A DNA stretch of 64,000 bases from contig JAJVIN010000020.1 of assembly GCA_022071945.1 (NCBI GenBank), positions 1-64,000 on the forward strand. The letters are read 5' to 3'. The notes below the pieces were generated by a model. That model was given only the letters and a program-made list of their open reading frames with translations. It did not search any database and had not been told where the DNA came from. The stretch comes from Thermoanaerobaculia bacterium. Lineage in GTDB: Bacteria > Acidobacteriota > Thermoanaerobaculia > UBA5066. A program made the translations under genes and the position numbers. Positions 7,494 to 15,572 of this stretch are shown one piece after another (position 1 is the stretch's first letter; every line of letters starts with the position of its first letter).

Positions 7494-9977
7494 TCAGAAG
7501 CTCACGTCGAGAACCGCCTGGAACGAGCGGGTGGCCATGGGAAAGAGATAGGGGATTCCCTCCAGCGTTTCCCGGCCTGCGTCGTCTCGCGTCGCGTAGA
7601 GGTAGCTGTAGCCGCTGGGCCGGATTCCGTGGTCATCGAGGACGTTGTCGACGAGGAGGCGGAGGTGGGGGTTGCCCGCCCTCACGATCCCGGTCAGATC
7701 GAAATTCGCGGAGGCATCGACCTTCCACCAGCCCGGCGTGGACAGTTTCCCGGCGTTCGTGTTGTCGAGCCACCCGCGGCTGACGTGGCGGACCGAGGCG
7801 CCGAGGCCGAGCCAGGGCAAGGGCGAAGCGTCCACCGAGAGGTTCCCGACGAAGGCGGGGGAAAGGACGGGCTCGACATCCTGGTAGGTGCGGCTCGTCG
7901 ATCCCGTCCAGTTGCCGGTCGAGTCGTAGACATCGTAGAACTGGGTCCACGACTCGATCCGGTTCCAGCTCCAGTTTCCGGTGAACCTCACGGATACCGG
8001 GTCGGAGGGCCTGTAGGAAAGGTCCCATTCCAGGCCCCTGCGGAAGCTCCGGCCGGCATTCCGGCGGATCGAGAGGCCGACCTCCGACTGTTCTCCCGTC
8101 AGCACGATCTCGTCTCGGAACTCCATCGTGTAGACGTTCAGCTGCGCATTCCAGGGCCCGCGCGCGATCGTGGTCCCGAGCTCGATGGCCACGGCCTTCT
8201 CGGGCTTCACCGCCGTCAGGTCGTGGACAACGGTGGCGTTTTCCTCACCCGAGAGAAGGTCGCCGCGTCCGGGTTCCCGGCTCGTCATCCCCGCCGAGAT
8301 GTAGGCCGAGACCCCGGACCCGAGATCCCTGCGAACTCCGATGCGGGGATTGACGAACGTCCACGACACGGACCCGAGGTCGAGGTCGCCCTCGTAGCGA
8401 AACCGTGCCCAGCGAACCTGGACGTCACCATACGGGTACCACAGCCCTGTCTGCTTCGCCAGCTTGACGAAGGTGGAGACCTCGCTCTTGTGGCCATAGT
8501 TGAGGTAGGTCCTCTCCCCGCCAATGACGTCCCTGGTCCTTCGGCTCGTGAAGTCGCTCCCGTGGCCACCCCAGGTGAATCGCCAGGATCCGAAGGCCGT
8601 GCCGTAGTTGAGGGAAGCCCCCAGATTCGTCCAGTCGAGACCGTACTCTCGGAGCGCCGTCTTCGCGGAGTTCCACAGCCGGTACCAGCCTCCCGCGTCG
8701 TTGACGTAGAGCTGTCCGGCCAGAGTCGTCTCGTCACTGAGAAACCGGGTGTACTGGGCCTGGGCAAAGCGCTGCCCGAAGTTGTCCTTCTCCTCTTCTG
8801 TCAGAGGGTTGTACGTCAGGTTCTCGTCGAGGATCCAGGGCTCGACCGCGTAGTAGGCCGACTGCGACTTCTCGTCACCGATGAAGCCAAAGAACTTGAA
8901 ATACCCCTTGTCGCTCTCGTGCGAGAGGCCCGCATAGACGCTCTTCTGCAGGATCGCCGAGTTGTCGCGGAATCCGTCCGTCGACTGGTAGCTCGCCCGG
9001 ACATAGGCCTTCAACCCCGAATCTCCCAGGCGGCCGGACTGGATTCCGGCCGTGGCCCTTTTCGTCCCGAACGATCCAAGGACCATCCGGGCGGAAGTCT
9101 GGAAGGAATCCGAGAGGTCGACGCTCGCGAAGTTGACCGAGCCCGCGAAGCTCGCCACGCCGGCGGAGGTCGTGCCCACTCCGCGCTGGACCTGGAGGCT
9201 CGAGAGAGAGCTCGCGAGGTCGGCAAAGTCGACGAAGTAAAGGGTCGAGTCCTCCGGCTCGTTCAGCGGTGCTCCATCGAGCGTGAAGTTGATGCGAGTC
9301 GGGCCGATTCCGCGCATCGACACGTACGTGTAGCCGTTGCCGGTCCCCGTGTCCGACGTGTACGTGATCGAGGGGACCTCCTTCAGGAGCTCGGGGATTT
9401 CCTGGCCGGTGCTCTTCGCCTCGAGTTCTTCCCGATCCATGCCGGTCTTGGTCACGGGAGTCTCTGGATCCGCGCGAACGGCCTTGACGACGACCTCCTC
9501 GCTCTTGCGAGAAGGCGGGGGCAACGTGATTTCCAAGCGGGCCGGTTCCCTCCCCGTAGCCACTCGAATCCTCTGAAACGCGGGGTGTGAGATCTCGAGC
9601 TCCTTGACCGGTACGGGCGAGTGGAGGACAAAGCTGCCATCCGGCCCCGTCACGGCCGTCTGGTCCCCCGCCCGCACGACGGCGCCCCCGACCGGCCGTT
9701 TCGCCTGGTCGGTGACTCGCCCCTTCACCTCGACGAGGCTCGAACCCTCGAGGCTCGACGCTTCGAGGCTCGAACCCTCGAGGCTCGACGCTTCGAGGCT
9801 CGAACCCTCGAGGCTCGACGCTTCGAGGCTCGAACCCTCGAGGCTCGACGCTTCGAGGCTCGAACCCTCGAGGCTCGACGCTTCGAGGTCCCAAGCCGAC
9901 GCGGACAATGAGATGACGAAGGCCACGACGGGAACGACCGATCGGGACCAGCCTTGCCGGAATGAAGACCGAGACAT
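7494..9977 (-). CDS. TonB-dependent outer-membrane receptor with tandem-repeat leader
   Basis: An 827-residue protein with ATG at 9977 and GGAGGAGG nine bases upstream. Residues 1-28 form a signal peptide (VVPVVAFVISLSASA). Next comes a unique segment of five copies of EASSLEGSSL, then a carboxypeptidase-regulatory-like beta domain (VEVKGRVTDQAKRPVGG). The plug domain includes RGIGPTRINFTLDGAPLNEP and VQRGVGTTSAGVASFAGSVN, and a 22-strand-type barrel ends in the expected aromatic residue (QAVLDVSF). It should import a scarce ligand with TonB energy. The TPP riboswitch upstream and the PnuC-type transporter downstream suggest thiamine or a thiamine compound. Confidence 0.92.
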   Translation of the reverse strand: MSRSSFRQGWSRSVVPVVAFVISLSASAWDLEASSLEGSSLEASSLEGSSLEASSLEGSSLEASSLEGSSLEASSLEGSSLVEVKGRVTDQAKRPVGGAVVRAGDQTAVTGPDGSFVLHSPVPVKELEISHPAFQRIRVATGREPARLEITLPPPSRKSEEVVVKAVRADPETPVTKTGMDREELEAKSTGQEIPELLKEVPSITYTSDTGTGNGYTYVSMRGIGPTRINFTLDGAPLNEPEDSTLYFVDFADLASSLSSLQVQRGVGTTSAGVASFAGSVNFASVDLSDSFQTSARMVLGSFGTKRATAGIQSGRLGDSGLKAYVRASYQSTDGFRDNSAILQKSVYAGLSHESDKGYFKFFGFIGDEKSQSAYYAVEPWILDENLTYNPLTEEEKDNFGQRFAQAQYTRFLSDETTLAGQLYVNDAGGWYRLWNSAKTALREYGLDWTNLGASLNYGTAFGSWRFTWGGHGSDFTSRRTRDVIGGERTYLNYGHKSEVSTFVKLAKQTGLWYPYGDVQVRWARFRYEGDLDLGSVSWTFVNPRIGVRRDLGSGVSAYISAGMTSREPGRGDLLSGEENATVVHDLTAVKPEKAVAIELGTTIARGPWNAQLNVYTMEFRDEIVLTGEQSEVGLSIRRNAGRSFRRGLEWDLSYRPSDPVSVRFTGNWSWNRIESWTQFYDVYDSTGNWTGSTSRTYQDVEPVLSPAFVGNLSVDASPLPWLGLGASVRHVSRGWLDNTNAGKLSTPGWWKVDASANFDLTGIVRAGNPHLRLLVDNVLDDHGIRPSGYSYLYATRDDAGRETLEGIPYLFPMATRSFQAVLDVSF
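9735..9884. repeat. Five perfect 30-bp tandem repeats inside the TonB receptor gene
   Basis: The unit starts at 9735, 9765, 9795, 9825 and 9855 with no visible mismatch. Each consists of two similar 15-bp halves (GAGGCTCGAACCCTC and GAGGCTCGACGCTTC). It encodes EASSLEGSSL on the minus strand, directly after the signal peptide. Because 30 is a multiple of three and no stop occurs, all six frames stay open across it, which creates spurious long frames. Copy-number change would lengthen or shorten the periplasmic leader without a frameshift. Confidence 0.95.
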
Positions 9978-10040
9978 GATGCGCCTCCTCCCGCGGCCAG
10001 AACCACGGGCACTGAAGCGGACCCTGGAGTTGAGATTGAA

Positions 10041-10059
10041 TGGGAAGCCGATCTTCCCA
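10041..10059 (-). terminator. Hairpin of the riboswitch expression platform
   Basis: TGGGAAG and CTTCCCA pair perfectly (7 bp, five-base loop) immediately after the TPP aptamer on the minus strand. The following transcript is only moderately U-rich (UUCAAUCUCAA). It may work as a conditional terminator, though the weak U-tract leaves other mechanisms open. Confidence 0.5.
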
Positions 10060-10145
10060 GTCGCCGTTCCCTCCGCCGGTATGACCCGGTTCAGGTTCGA
10101 GGGTGTGATCTCAGGCCGGTCTCCCGGCCACCCCTAGGCTCCGGA
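10060..10145 (-). promoter_or_regulatory. TPP riboswitch (THI element)
   Basis: Read on the minus strand, the THI consensus blocks occur in order: AGGGGTGG, a small GC hairpin (CCGGGAGACCGG), CTGAGATCACACCC, GAACCTGAACCGGGTCATACC, then GGCGGAGGGAA. These correspond to the pyrimidine- and pyrophosphate-sensing arms of the thiamine pyrophosphate aptamer. It lies 83-168 bases upstream of the TonB receptor start and precedes the whole receptor-transporter-kinase operon. High TPP should shut expression off. Confidence 0.93.
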
Positions 10146-10288
10146 CGCGCCGGAGGATATCTCCAAACTCCCTTCGAGATCAAAGAGGCGCTCTTCCCGG
10201 TCTCCTGACGCTCGCGGGACACCGGTGTTTCACGCCGCACCCCTGCCGGCTGGCCACGAGGCGCGCGGGATGAAACAATCCCAGCCCC

Positions 10289-11389
10289 ATGACAGAGGAC
10301 ATCGACGGCCAGGCCAAGGCGAGCGGGCACGAGGCGGAGCTCGCGAAGCTCCGGCGCGAGGTGGAGCGGCTTTCGCTCTTCCACGAAGTCGGGAAGGAAC
10401 TGGCGGCAAGCCTGGACGTCTCCCGGGTTCTGCAGACGATCATGGAGAAGCTCAGCGAGCTTCTTCATCCCTCCAGCTGGTCGCTCCTGCTTCTCGACGA
10501 ACGCACGGACGAGCTCCAGTTCGAGATCGCCGTTGGAGAGGGAGCCGGCGCACTCCGTGATGTGAGGATCAAGCGCGGAGTGGGGATCGCTGGCGCCTGC
10601 GCGGCCAGCTCTACTCCCGTCGTCGTGAAGGATGCCGCGAACGACCCTCGCTTCGATGCGGCTTTCGACGCGCTGACGGGAATCGTCACGAAGACCGTCG
10701 TGTGCGTCCCGATCGCCGGCCGCGAGAAGACCCACGGAGTCATCGAGCTCGTCAACATCCCCATCGGTGACCGGTTCGAGCTCGAGGAACTGCCGCTCCT
10801 CGTCAATCTGGCCGAGTACGCCGCCATCGCCCTGGACAACGCCCACTACGTGGCCCGAATCCACGAGCTGACGATCACCGACGACGCGACGCGCCTGTAC
10901 AACGCCCGGCATCTTGCATTCGTTCTCGACTCCGAGATCTACCGGGCGTCGCGCTACGGCTACAAGCTGTCGCTCGTCTTCGTGGATCTCGACCGGTTCA
11001 AGGAAGTCAACGACCGCTACGGCCACCAGATCGGTTCCAAGCTCCTCTTCCGCGTCGCGGAGCTCTTGAAGGGACACATTCGCCTGATCGACTCGGCGTT
11101 TCGCTATGGGGGGGACGAATTCGTCCTCGTCTTTCCGCAAACGTCCAAGCTCGACGCGCTGATCGCGGTGCGAAGGCTCCGCGAGCTCCTAAAGTCGAGA
11201 AGCTTCCTGGCGGAGGACGGCATCGATCACTGCCTGACTGCGAGTTTCGGAATCGCGTCGTTCCCGGAGGACGGGACCTCACGAGAGGGACTGATTGCTG
11301 CCGCGGACGAGGCGATGTATCAGGCCAAGGGCCGGGACAGGGACGAGATCGTTCTCGCGGGAGCCAGCTCGGGCGCAAGAGTCGAGTAA
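10289..11389 (+). CDS. GAF-GGDEF diguanylate cyclase
   Basis: A 366-residue soluble protein. Residues 14-40 are a short coiled coil, about 30-185 a GAF sensor domain, and about 195-355 a GGDEF domain. The active-site signature GGDEF is intact at 274-278. An RxxD product-inhibition site (RLID, 265-268) sits five residues before it, and FVDLDRFKEVNDRYGH carries the metal and substrate residues. It is predicted to make c-di-GMP in response to a small ligand or redox signal sensed by GAF. It stands alone, divergent from the riboswitch operon, with a hairpin at its stop codon. Confidence 0.93.
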   Translation: MTEDIDGQAKASGHEAELAKLRREVERLSLFHEVGKELAASLDVSRVLQTIMEKLSELLHPSSWSLLLLDERTDELQFEIAVGEGAGALRDVRIKRGVGIAGACAASSTPVVVKDAANDPRFDAAFDALTGIVTKTVVCVPIAGREKTHGVIELVNIPIGDRFELEELPLLVNLAEYAAIALDNAHYVARIHELTITDDATRLYNARHLAFVLDSEIYRASRYGYKLSLVFVDLDRFKEVNDRYGHQIGSKLLFRVAELLKGHIRLIDSAFRYGGDEFVLVFPQTSKLDALIAVRRLRELLKSRSFLAEDGIDHCLTASFGIASFPEDGTSREGLIAAADEAMYQAKGRDRDEIVLAGASSGARVE

Positions 11390-11422
11390 GGCCCGGCGAG
11401 GCTCGTCAGCCGGACGGGCCTT
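11388..11422 (+). terminator. Hairpin at the end of the GAF-GGDEF gene
   Basis: AAGGCCCG (11388-11395) pairs with CGGGCCTT (11415-11422), an 8-bp perfect stem that begins in the stop codon. It probably terminates the plus-strand transcript before the convergent kinase gene. Confidence 0.5.
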
Positions 11423-11482
11423 GCGATCCGGCCAAAAGCCGAAACGATTCTCGAGGCCAACGCGGCCGTAACTGGATCCTCT

Positions 11483-11500
11483 CCCGGGGACATCCCCGGG
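11483..11500 (-). terminator. Hairpin directly after the propeller-kinase gene
   Basis: CCCGGGG and CCCCGGG form a 7-bp stem with a four-base loop, starting one base after the stop at 11502 on the minus strand. No U-tract is seen. Confidence 0.35.
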
Positions 11501-11501
11501 G

Positions 11502-14500
11502 TCAGAATCTTCTTGGAGCTCGAACGCGGGCCTGCGCGACGGCGAGGAGCTCTTCTTCTTGAGCCGGCCAGCCCGGAAACGGCGGATCGAGCGTCTGGAG
11601 CTCGGCGGCCAGTCTGCCCGCCCATTCCCCGATGGCGGCGGGCCGGAACGTCCGGTCCTTTTGGAGGGCTTCCCCGAGCAGGACGTCGACCGCGGGCGTC
11701 AGGTACGAACAGGATGCAGAGAGGCTCGGAGCCGGGGCGTTCACGACGGCGACCATGGCGGCGCCCGCATCGTTGTCGGCCACGAGCGGCTGGGCCGACA
11801 GGGCCTCGAAGACGACCGCCGCGAAGGAGTAGACGTCGGAGCGGGAATCCAGGGGCTCCCCGCGGACTTGCTCCGGCGACATGTAAGCCGGAGTTCCAAC
11901 GATCATGCCGCTGACGGTCGCGCTCCTGTCGACCTGCAGGGACTTCGCCAGACCAAAGTCGAGGATCTTCACGCCCAGACCCGCGGGGGTGACGTGCATG
12001 AAGATGTTCCCGGGTTTCAGGTCGCGGTGGACAACCCCGGCCGCGTGGGCGGCCCCGATGGCCGAGGCGGCCTCGAGCACGAGCTCCGCGATCTGGCGAG
12101 GGTGCCCGGGGCCGAACTCGCGCAAGAGGGCCGTCACGTCGCAGCCCGTCAGCCGTTCCATGACGAGATAGGCGGAACCATCCTCGAGTTCGCCGATGTC
12201 GTGGATCGCGACGACTCCCGGATGGGCGATCCTGGCAACCGTCCGGGCTTCATGCTCGAACCTCGAGCGAACCGCCTGGTCATCGAAGAGGTCGGAGCGG
12301 ATGAGCTTGATGGCGACGTCCCGGTTCAGGCGCTCGTCCCGCGCAGCCAGGACGATGCCCATGCCTCCCGAGCCCAGGAACCTCTCGAAGCGGTAGCGGC
12401 CCTCGAGGCGAAAAGGCAAGGGACGGGGCACCCAGAGCTTCTGGCCGTCGTCCGGACAGACCGGGATCTCGTGGCTCTCGCACCGGCCGCATTCCGGGCA
12501 GATCTGAAGAGTCTCGATCCCTTTCTTTTGCAGTTCGAGAAGGGTCTGCTCGCGCCTGCGGGAAGCGGTTGCGAGCTCGTCGCTCAACCGCCGGACCTCG
12601 AGGGCCCCGCCGAGCTGGTTCGCGAATCCGGCCACCAGCCGCCGCTCCGCCTCCTGCAGACGAGGCCGGGTGGCGAAAACCACGACCCCCTCCAGCTGCC
12701 CTCCGAGCCCTGGCACCGCCGCATATGTCTGTCCCTTGACATCCAGAAACCGGGCCGCGCCTGGACGGGACAGCTCCTCGAGAATCCCCCCTCCTGGTTC
12801 GGCGCTCGAGTGGCCCGCGACCCTCTCGAGTTGCCGGCCCCTTCGATCCCCCCCGGCATCCGGCCGGAAGATGAAGACTGCAACCTCGTCCACCTGCAAG
12901 GCCTGCTCGAGATCTCGCGCCACCTTCTGGGCCCAGGCCGAAAGATCCCCGGCAGCCTCGGGGGGAGAGTCGAGAAGCTGGCCGAGCTTCTTCTGCGTCT
13001 CGAGAAGCTCCCGTTCCCTCTCTTCCAGCCGGAGCTTGGCAACCTCGAGCTCGGCCGTTCGCCTCTCGACGGTTCGCTCGAGGTGCCGGGACCGCTGGGC
13101 CAGTGCTTGAGAGCGGAGGCGGATCGCGCCCCCCATCAGGCCTGCGAGGCCCAGGAAGTAGAAGGCATAGGCCCAGACGGTGCGCCACGGTGCTTCCTCG
13201 ATCTGGAACTGAAGGGATACCGGCCCGGCCTCCTGGCCATACCCGTCGCGCGCCCAACCCGTGAAGGTGTACGCCCCGGCGGGCAGCCTCTCGAGAACGA
13301 AACGCCTCTCCTCCGTCCACTCGGATGGGACCTTCTCCAGAGGCACGAGCTGGGTCCGGTACCGCACCGCGTGCTCCCGCCCCTGCGCCAGCAGGGCGAG
13401 ATCGAACCGGACGGTGGTGTCCCGGTGCGAGAGAACCGCTCCACTCGTCATCGGCACCTCTCCCCGGGTCCCCGCTCCGGCCCGCAGGATCACGAGCGCG
13501 GGAGCGCTCTTCGGAACCGGCTCCGCGTAGGGGTCGAGGACGGATGCTCCGCCGACCGACCCGCCCCAGATCCGTCCCGAGGGGTCGACCCAGGAGGCGC
13601 GGTTGAACTCGAGGGATCCGAGCCCGTCCTCGAGGCCGAAGGTGTAAACCGCCATCCGAGTGAGAAGGGCGGGTCCCGGACCCCTCGGAGTGAGCCGCAC
13701 GACTCCACGGTTCGTGAAGAGGTAGGCTCGCCCGCCTCGATCGTGCCGGATCTGGTAGACCATCGGGTCGGGAAGAGGCGGCACGCTCGCTGGGGTCAGC
13801 GCCTCGCACGTCGTCTCGGGTTTTTCGATCTCGAATCTCCGGATGCCAAAGCTGGTGCCCACCCAGAGCATGGCCGGGCCGCCGGGCTCCGTTCGCGCTT
13901 CTGCGTGGTTCACGGAGAAGCCGGCGGTACACGGGACGATTCCGGACGACCCGCTGCCCAGCCGAAGCAGTCCGTCGGAGGTCCCGGCCCAGATGGTCTG
14001 GGCGGTTCCCGTTCCGGTCACGAGGACGGAGCGGATGGGTCCCCTGGCCCGCGGCTCCAGAATCGGGGTGGACTCGCCCGCGGGGACCCGCACCAGCCCT
14101 CCGAGGGTTCCTGCCCAGATGTCTCCGTCGGGGCTCGCCGCGATCGCGATCACCCTCTCGTCCGGCATCGCGGAGTTGTCCTTCCTGAGGGCCCGCCACT
14201 CGCCCTTCCAGGAGGAGAGAAGCCCTTTCCCCGTCGCCACCCAGGTCACCCGAGGTCCCGATCGCGATTCGACGCTCACCATCCCATAGACAAGAGGAGA
14301 CTCGGACTGCCCGAGGCGTTCCTCCACGAGGCGTCCGTTCTCGATCCGGGAAAGACCGCCGATCGTCCCGATGAAGGGCGAACGCCGCCCGTCTGGCGGG
14401 AACTCCCCTTCGCCGACCCCGATCACCACGTTGTGCGGAAGTCCCCGGCGCGTGTCGAACGTGTACCAGCGGCCGGGATCGAGCCTGGCGACACCGCTGC

Positions 14501-15443
14501 TGGCGGTTCCGAGCCAGAGCCTCCGGCCTCGCTCGCTGAAGTGGAGGGAGTACACATAGTTTTCCGGGAGTCCCTGGCGAGAGTCGTAGCGGACTCCCGT
14601 GCCGTCCGGTCCGAATCGGATGAGGCAGACGGGGTTGATGCCCACCCAGACGCTGCCATCGGGCTCCTCGGCCATTGCCGTGACCTGGCCTTCGGGAAAC
14701 CCTTCTTCCTGCCCCATCACGTTCCATGACCCAGCTCGAAGAAGCGCGATCCCCCGGGAAGCTGACCCGGCCCAGAGATCCCCCCGTCTGGAGACCAGAA
14801 GACTCCTCACCTGGAGATCCTCCCTCACCAGGACGGGAGGGCCGTCTGGATTCGGAAGCCGCCAGAGACCGCGGCGAGATCCCACCCAGACCGCATCCCC
14901 CTGACGCGCCAGCGCCGAGACAGGCCTCCCGCTGAGCTCCGCGACGGGGGCGCAACGAGCGGCCGCGCACCGGAATAGCCCCGAAGCTGTCCCGGCAAGG
15001 ACTTCCCCGCTTCGTCCGCTCGGGGCCAGCGCTTCCACGGACTTGGGCAGCCCCTCTTTCTCACCCAGGGTCGTCCACGTTTCCCCGCATCGGCGCATCA
15101 GGCCGAAGCCACGGGTTGCCGCCCAGAGACACCCGTCGAGATCGGGCAACAACGAGGAGATCTCGACGGGCTGGAGCATCCCGAACGGCATCATCCGTTC
15201 GAACCGGATCCCATCCCAGCGGGCGATGCCGGCCTGCGTCCCCACCCAGACGAACCCGTCACGATCCTCCGCCAGAGCGAATGCGGTGTGCTGCGGAAGA
15301 CCGTCGAAGGTCCCGAAGACCCGGAAGGTCAAGAACTGCTCAGGTCCCGGCAGACCGGTCCGAAGGGGGCCGGGGTCCGCCGAGACGGGGCCGGAGCCCA
15401 GGAGGGCCACGACCAAGAAGACGAGTCGAACTCGCCGGAGCAT
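11502..15443 (-). CDS. Two-component-type beta-propeller sensor fused to GAF and Ser/Thr protein kinase
   Basis: A 1313-residue protein. Residues 1-22 are a signal peptide. About 40-640 holds repeated propeller blades (DGFVWVGTQAGIARWDG, GDLWAGSASRGIALL, GDIWAGTLGGLVRVP). About 645-750 is a Y_Y_Y-like immunoglobulin domain (LPAGAYTFTGWARDGYG), 755-775 one transmembrane helix, 778-825 a coiled coil, 830-955 a GAF-like domain. Residues 982-998 are a four-Cys zinc-ribbon-like knuckle (CPECGRC...CPDDG). About 1015-1290 is a Hanks kinase with GSGGMG, K1046, HRDLKPGN (D1141) and DFG (1162-1164). In most relatives the same propeller drives a histidine kinase. The periplasmic ligand is unknown, with polysaccharide fragments common for this sensor class. 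Confidence 0.92.
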   Translation of the reverse strand: MLRRVRLVFLVVALLGSGPVSADPGPLRTGLPGPEQFLTFRVFGTFDGLPQHTAFALAEDRDGFVWVGTQAGIARWDGIRFERMMPFGMLQPVEISSLLPDLDGCLWAATRGFGLMRRCGETWTTLGEKEGLPKSVEALAPSGRSGEVLAGTASGLFRCAAARCAPVAELSGRPVSALARQGDAVWVGSRRGLWRLPNPDGPPVLVREDLQVRSLLVSRRGDLWAGSASRGIALLRAGSWNVMGQEEGFPEGQVTAMAEEPDGSVWVGINPVCLIRFGPDGTGVRYDSRQGLPENYVYSLHFSERGRRLWLGTASSGVARLDPGRWYTFDTRRGLPHNVVIGVGEGEFPPDGRRSPFIGTIGGLSRIENGRLVEERLGQSESPLVYGMVSVESRSGPRVTWVATGKGLLSSWKGEWRALRKDNSAMPDERVIAIAASPDGDIWAGTLGGLVRVPAGESTPILEPRARGPIRSVLVTGTGTAQTIWAGTSDGLLRLGSGSSGIVPCTAGFSVNHAEARTEPGGPAMLWVGTSFGIRRFEIEKPETTCEALTPASVPPLPDPMVYQIRHDRGGRAYLFTNRGVVRLTPRGPGPALLTRMAVYTFGLEDGLGSLEFNRASWVDPSGRIWGGSVGGASVLDPYAEPVPKSAPALVILRAGAGTRGEVPMTSGAVLSHRDTTVRFDLALLAQGREHAVRYRTQLVPLEKVPSEWTEERRFVLERLPAGAYTFTGWARDGYGQEAGPVSLQFQIEEAPWRTVWAYAFYFLGLAGLMGGAIRLRSQALAQRSRHLERTVERRTAELEVAKLRLEERERELLETQKKLGQLLDSPPEAAGDLSAWAQKVARDLEQALQVDEVAVFIFRPDAGGDRRGRQLERVAGHSSAEPGGGILEELSRPGAARFLDVKGQTYAAVPGLGGQLEGVVVFATRPRLQEAERRLVAGFANQLGGALEVRRLSDELATASRRREQTLLELQKKGIETLQICPECGRCESHEIPVCPDDGQKLWVPRPLPFRLEGRYRFERFLGSGGMGIVLAARDERLNRDVAIKLIRSDLFDDQAVRSRFEHEARTVARIAHPGVVAIHDIGELEDGSAYLVMERLTGCDVTALLREFGPGHPRQIAELVLEAASAIGAAHAAGVVHRDLKPGNIFMHVTPAGLGVKILDFGLAKSLQVDRSATVSGMIVGTPAYMSPEQVRGEPLDSRSDVYSFAAVVFEALSAQPLVADNDAGAAMVAVVNAPAPSLSASCSYLTPAVDVLLGEALQKDRTFRPAAIGEWAGRLAAELQTLDPPFPGWPAQEEELLAVAQARVRAPRRF

Positions 15444-15572
15444 TCTGGCGATCGATCATAGCCGTGGCTGCACCAGCTCTGAACGCAGAGCCATGGAACC
15501 CGTCCCTCGCGGCCAGGCGGCCCGGCCGACCCGCCGAGGTGTGTAAGCTCCCCGCTGGAGAGCCGGAGAAAC

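Noticed and set aside
9735-9884. CRISPR array
   Set aside because: Units are directly adjacent with no spacers, lie inside a coding frame, and no cas genes are present.
9604-10137. Plus-strand frame with LEPSRLDASR repeats
   Set aside because: It is the reverse reading of the 30-bp tandem repeats inside the TonB receptor gene and runs into the riboswitch.
11559-14729. A 1056-codon plus-strand open frame
   Set aside because: It is antisense to the propeller-kinase gene. The minus frame shows coherent domains; the plus translation is Arg/Gly/Pro-rich without motifs, typical of GC-rich shadow frames.
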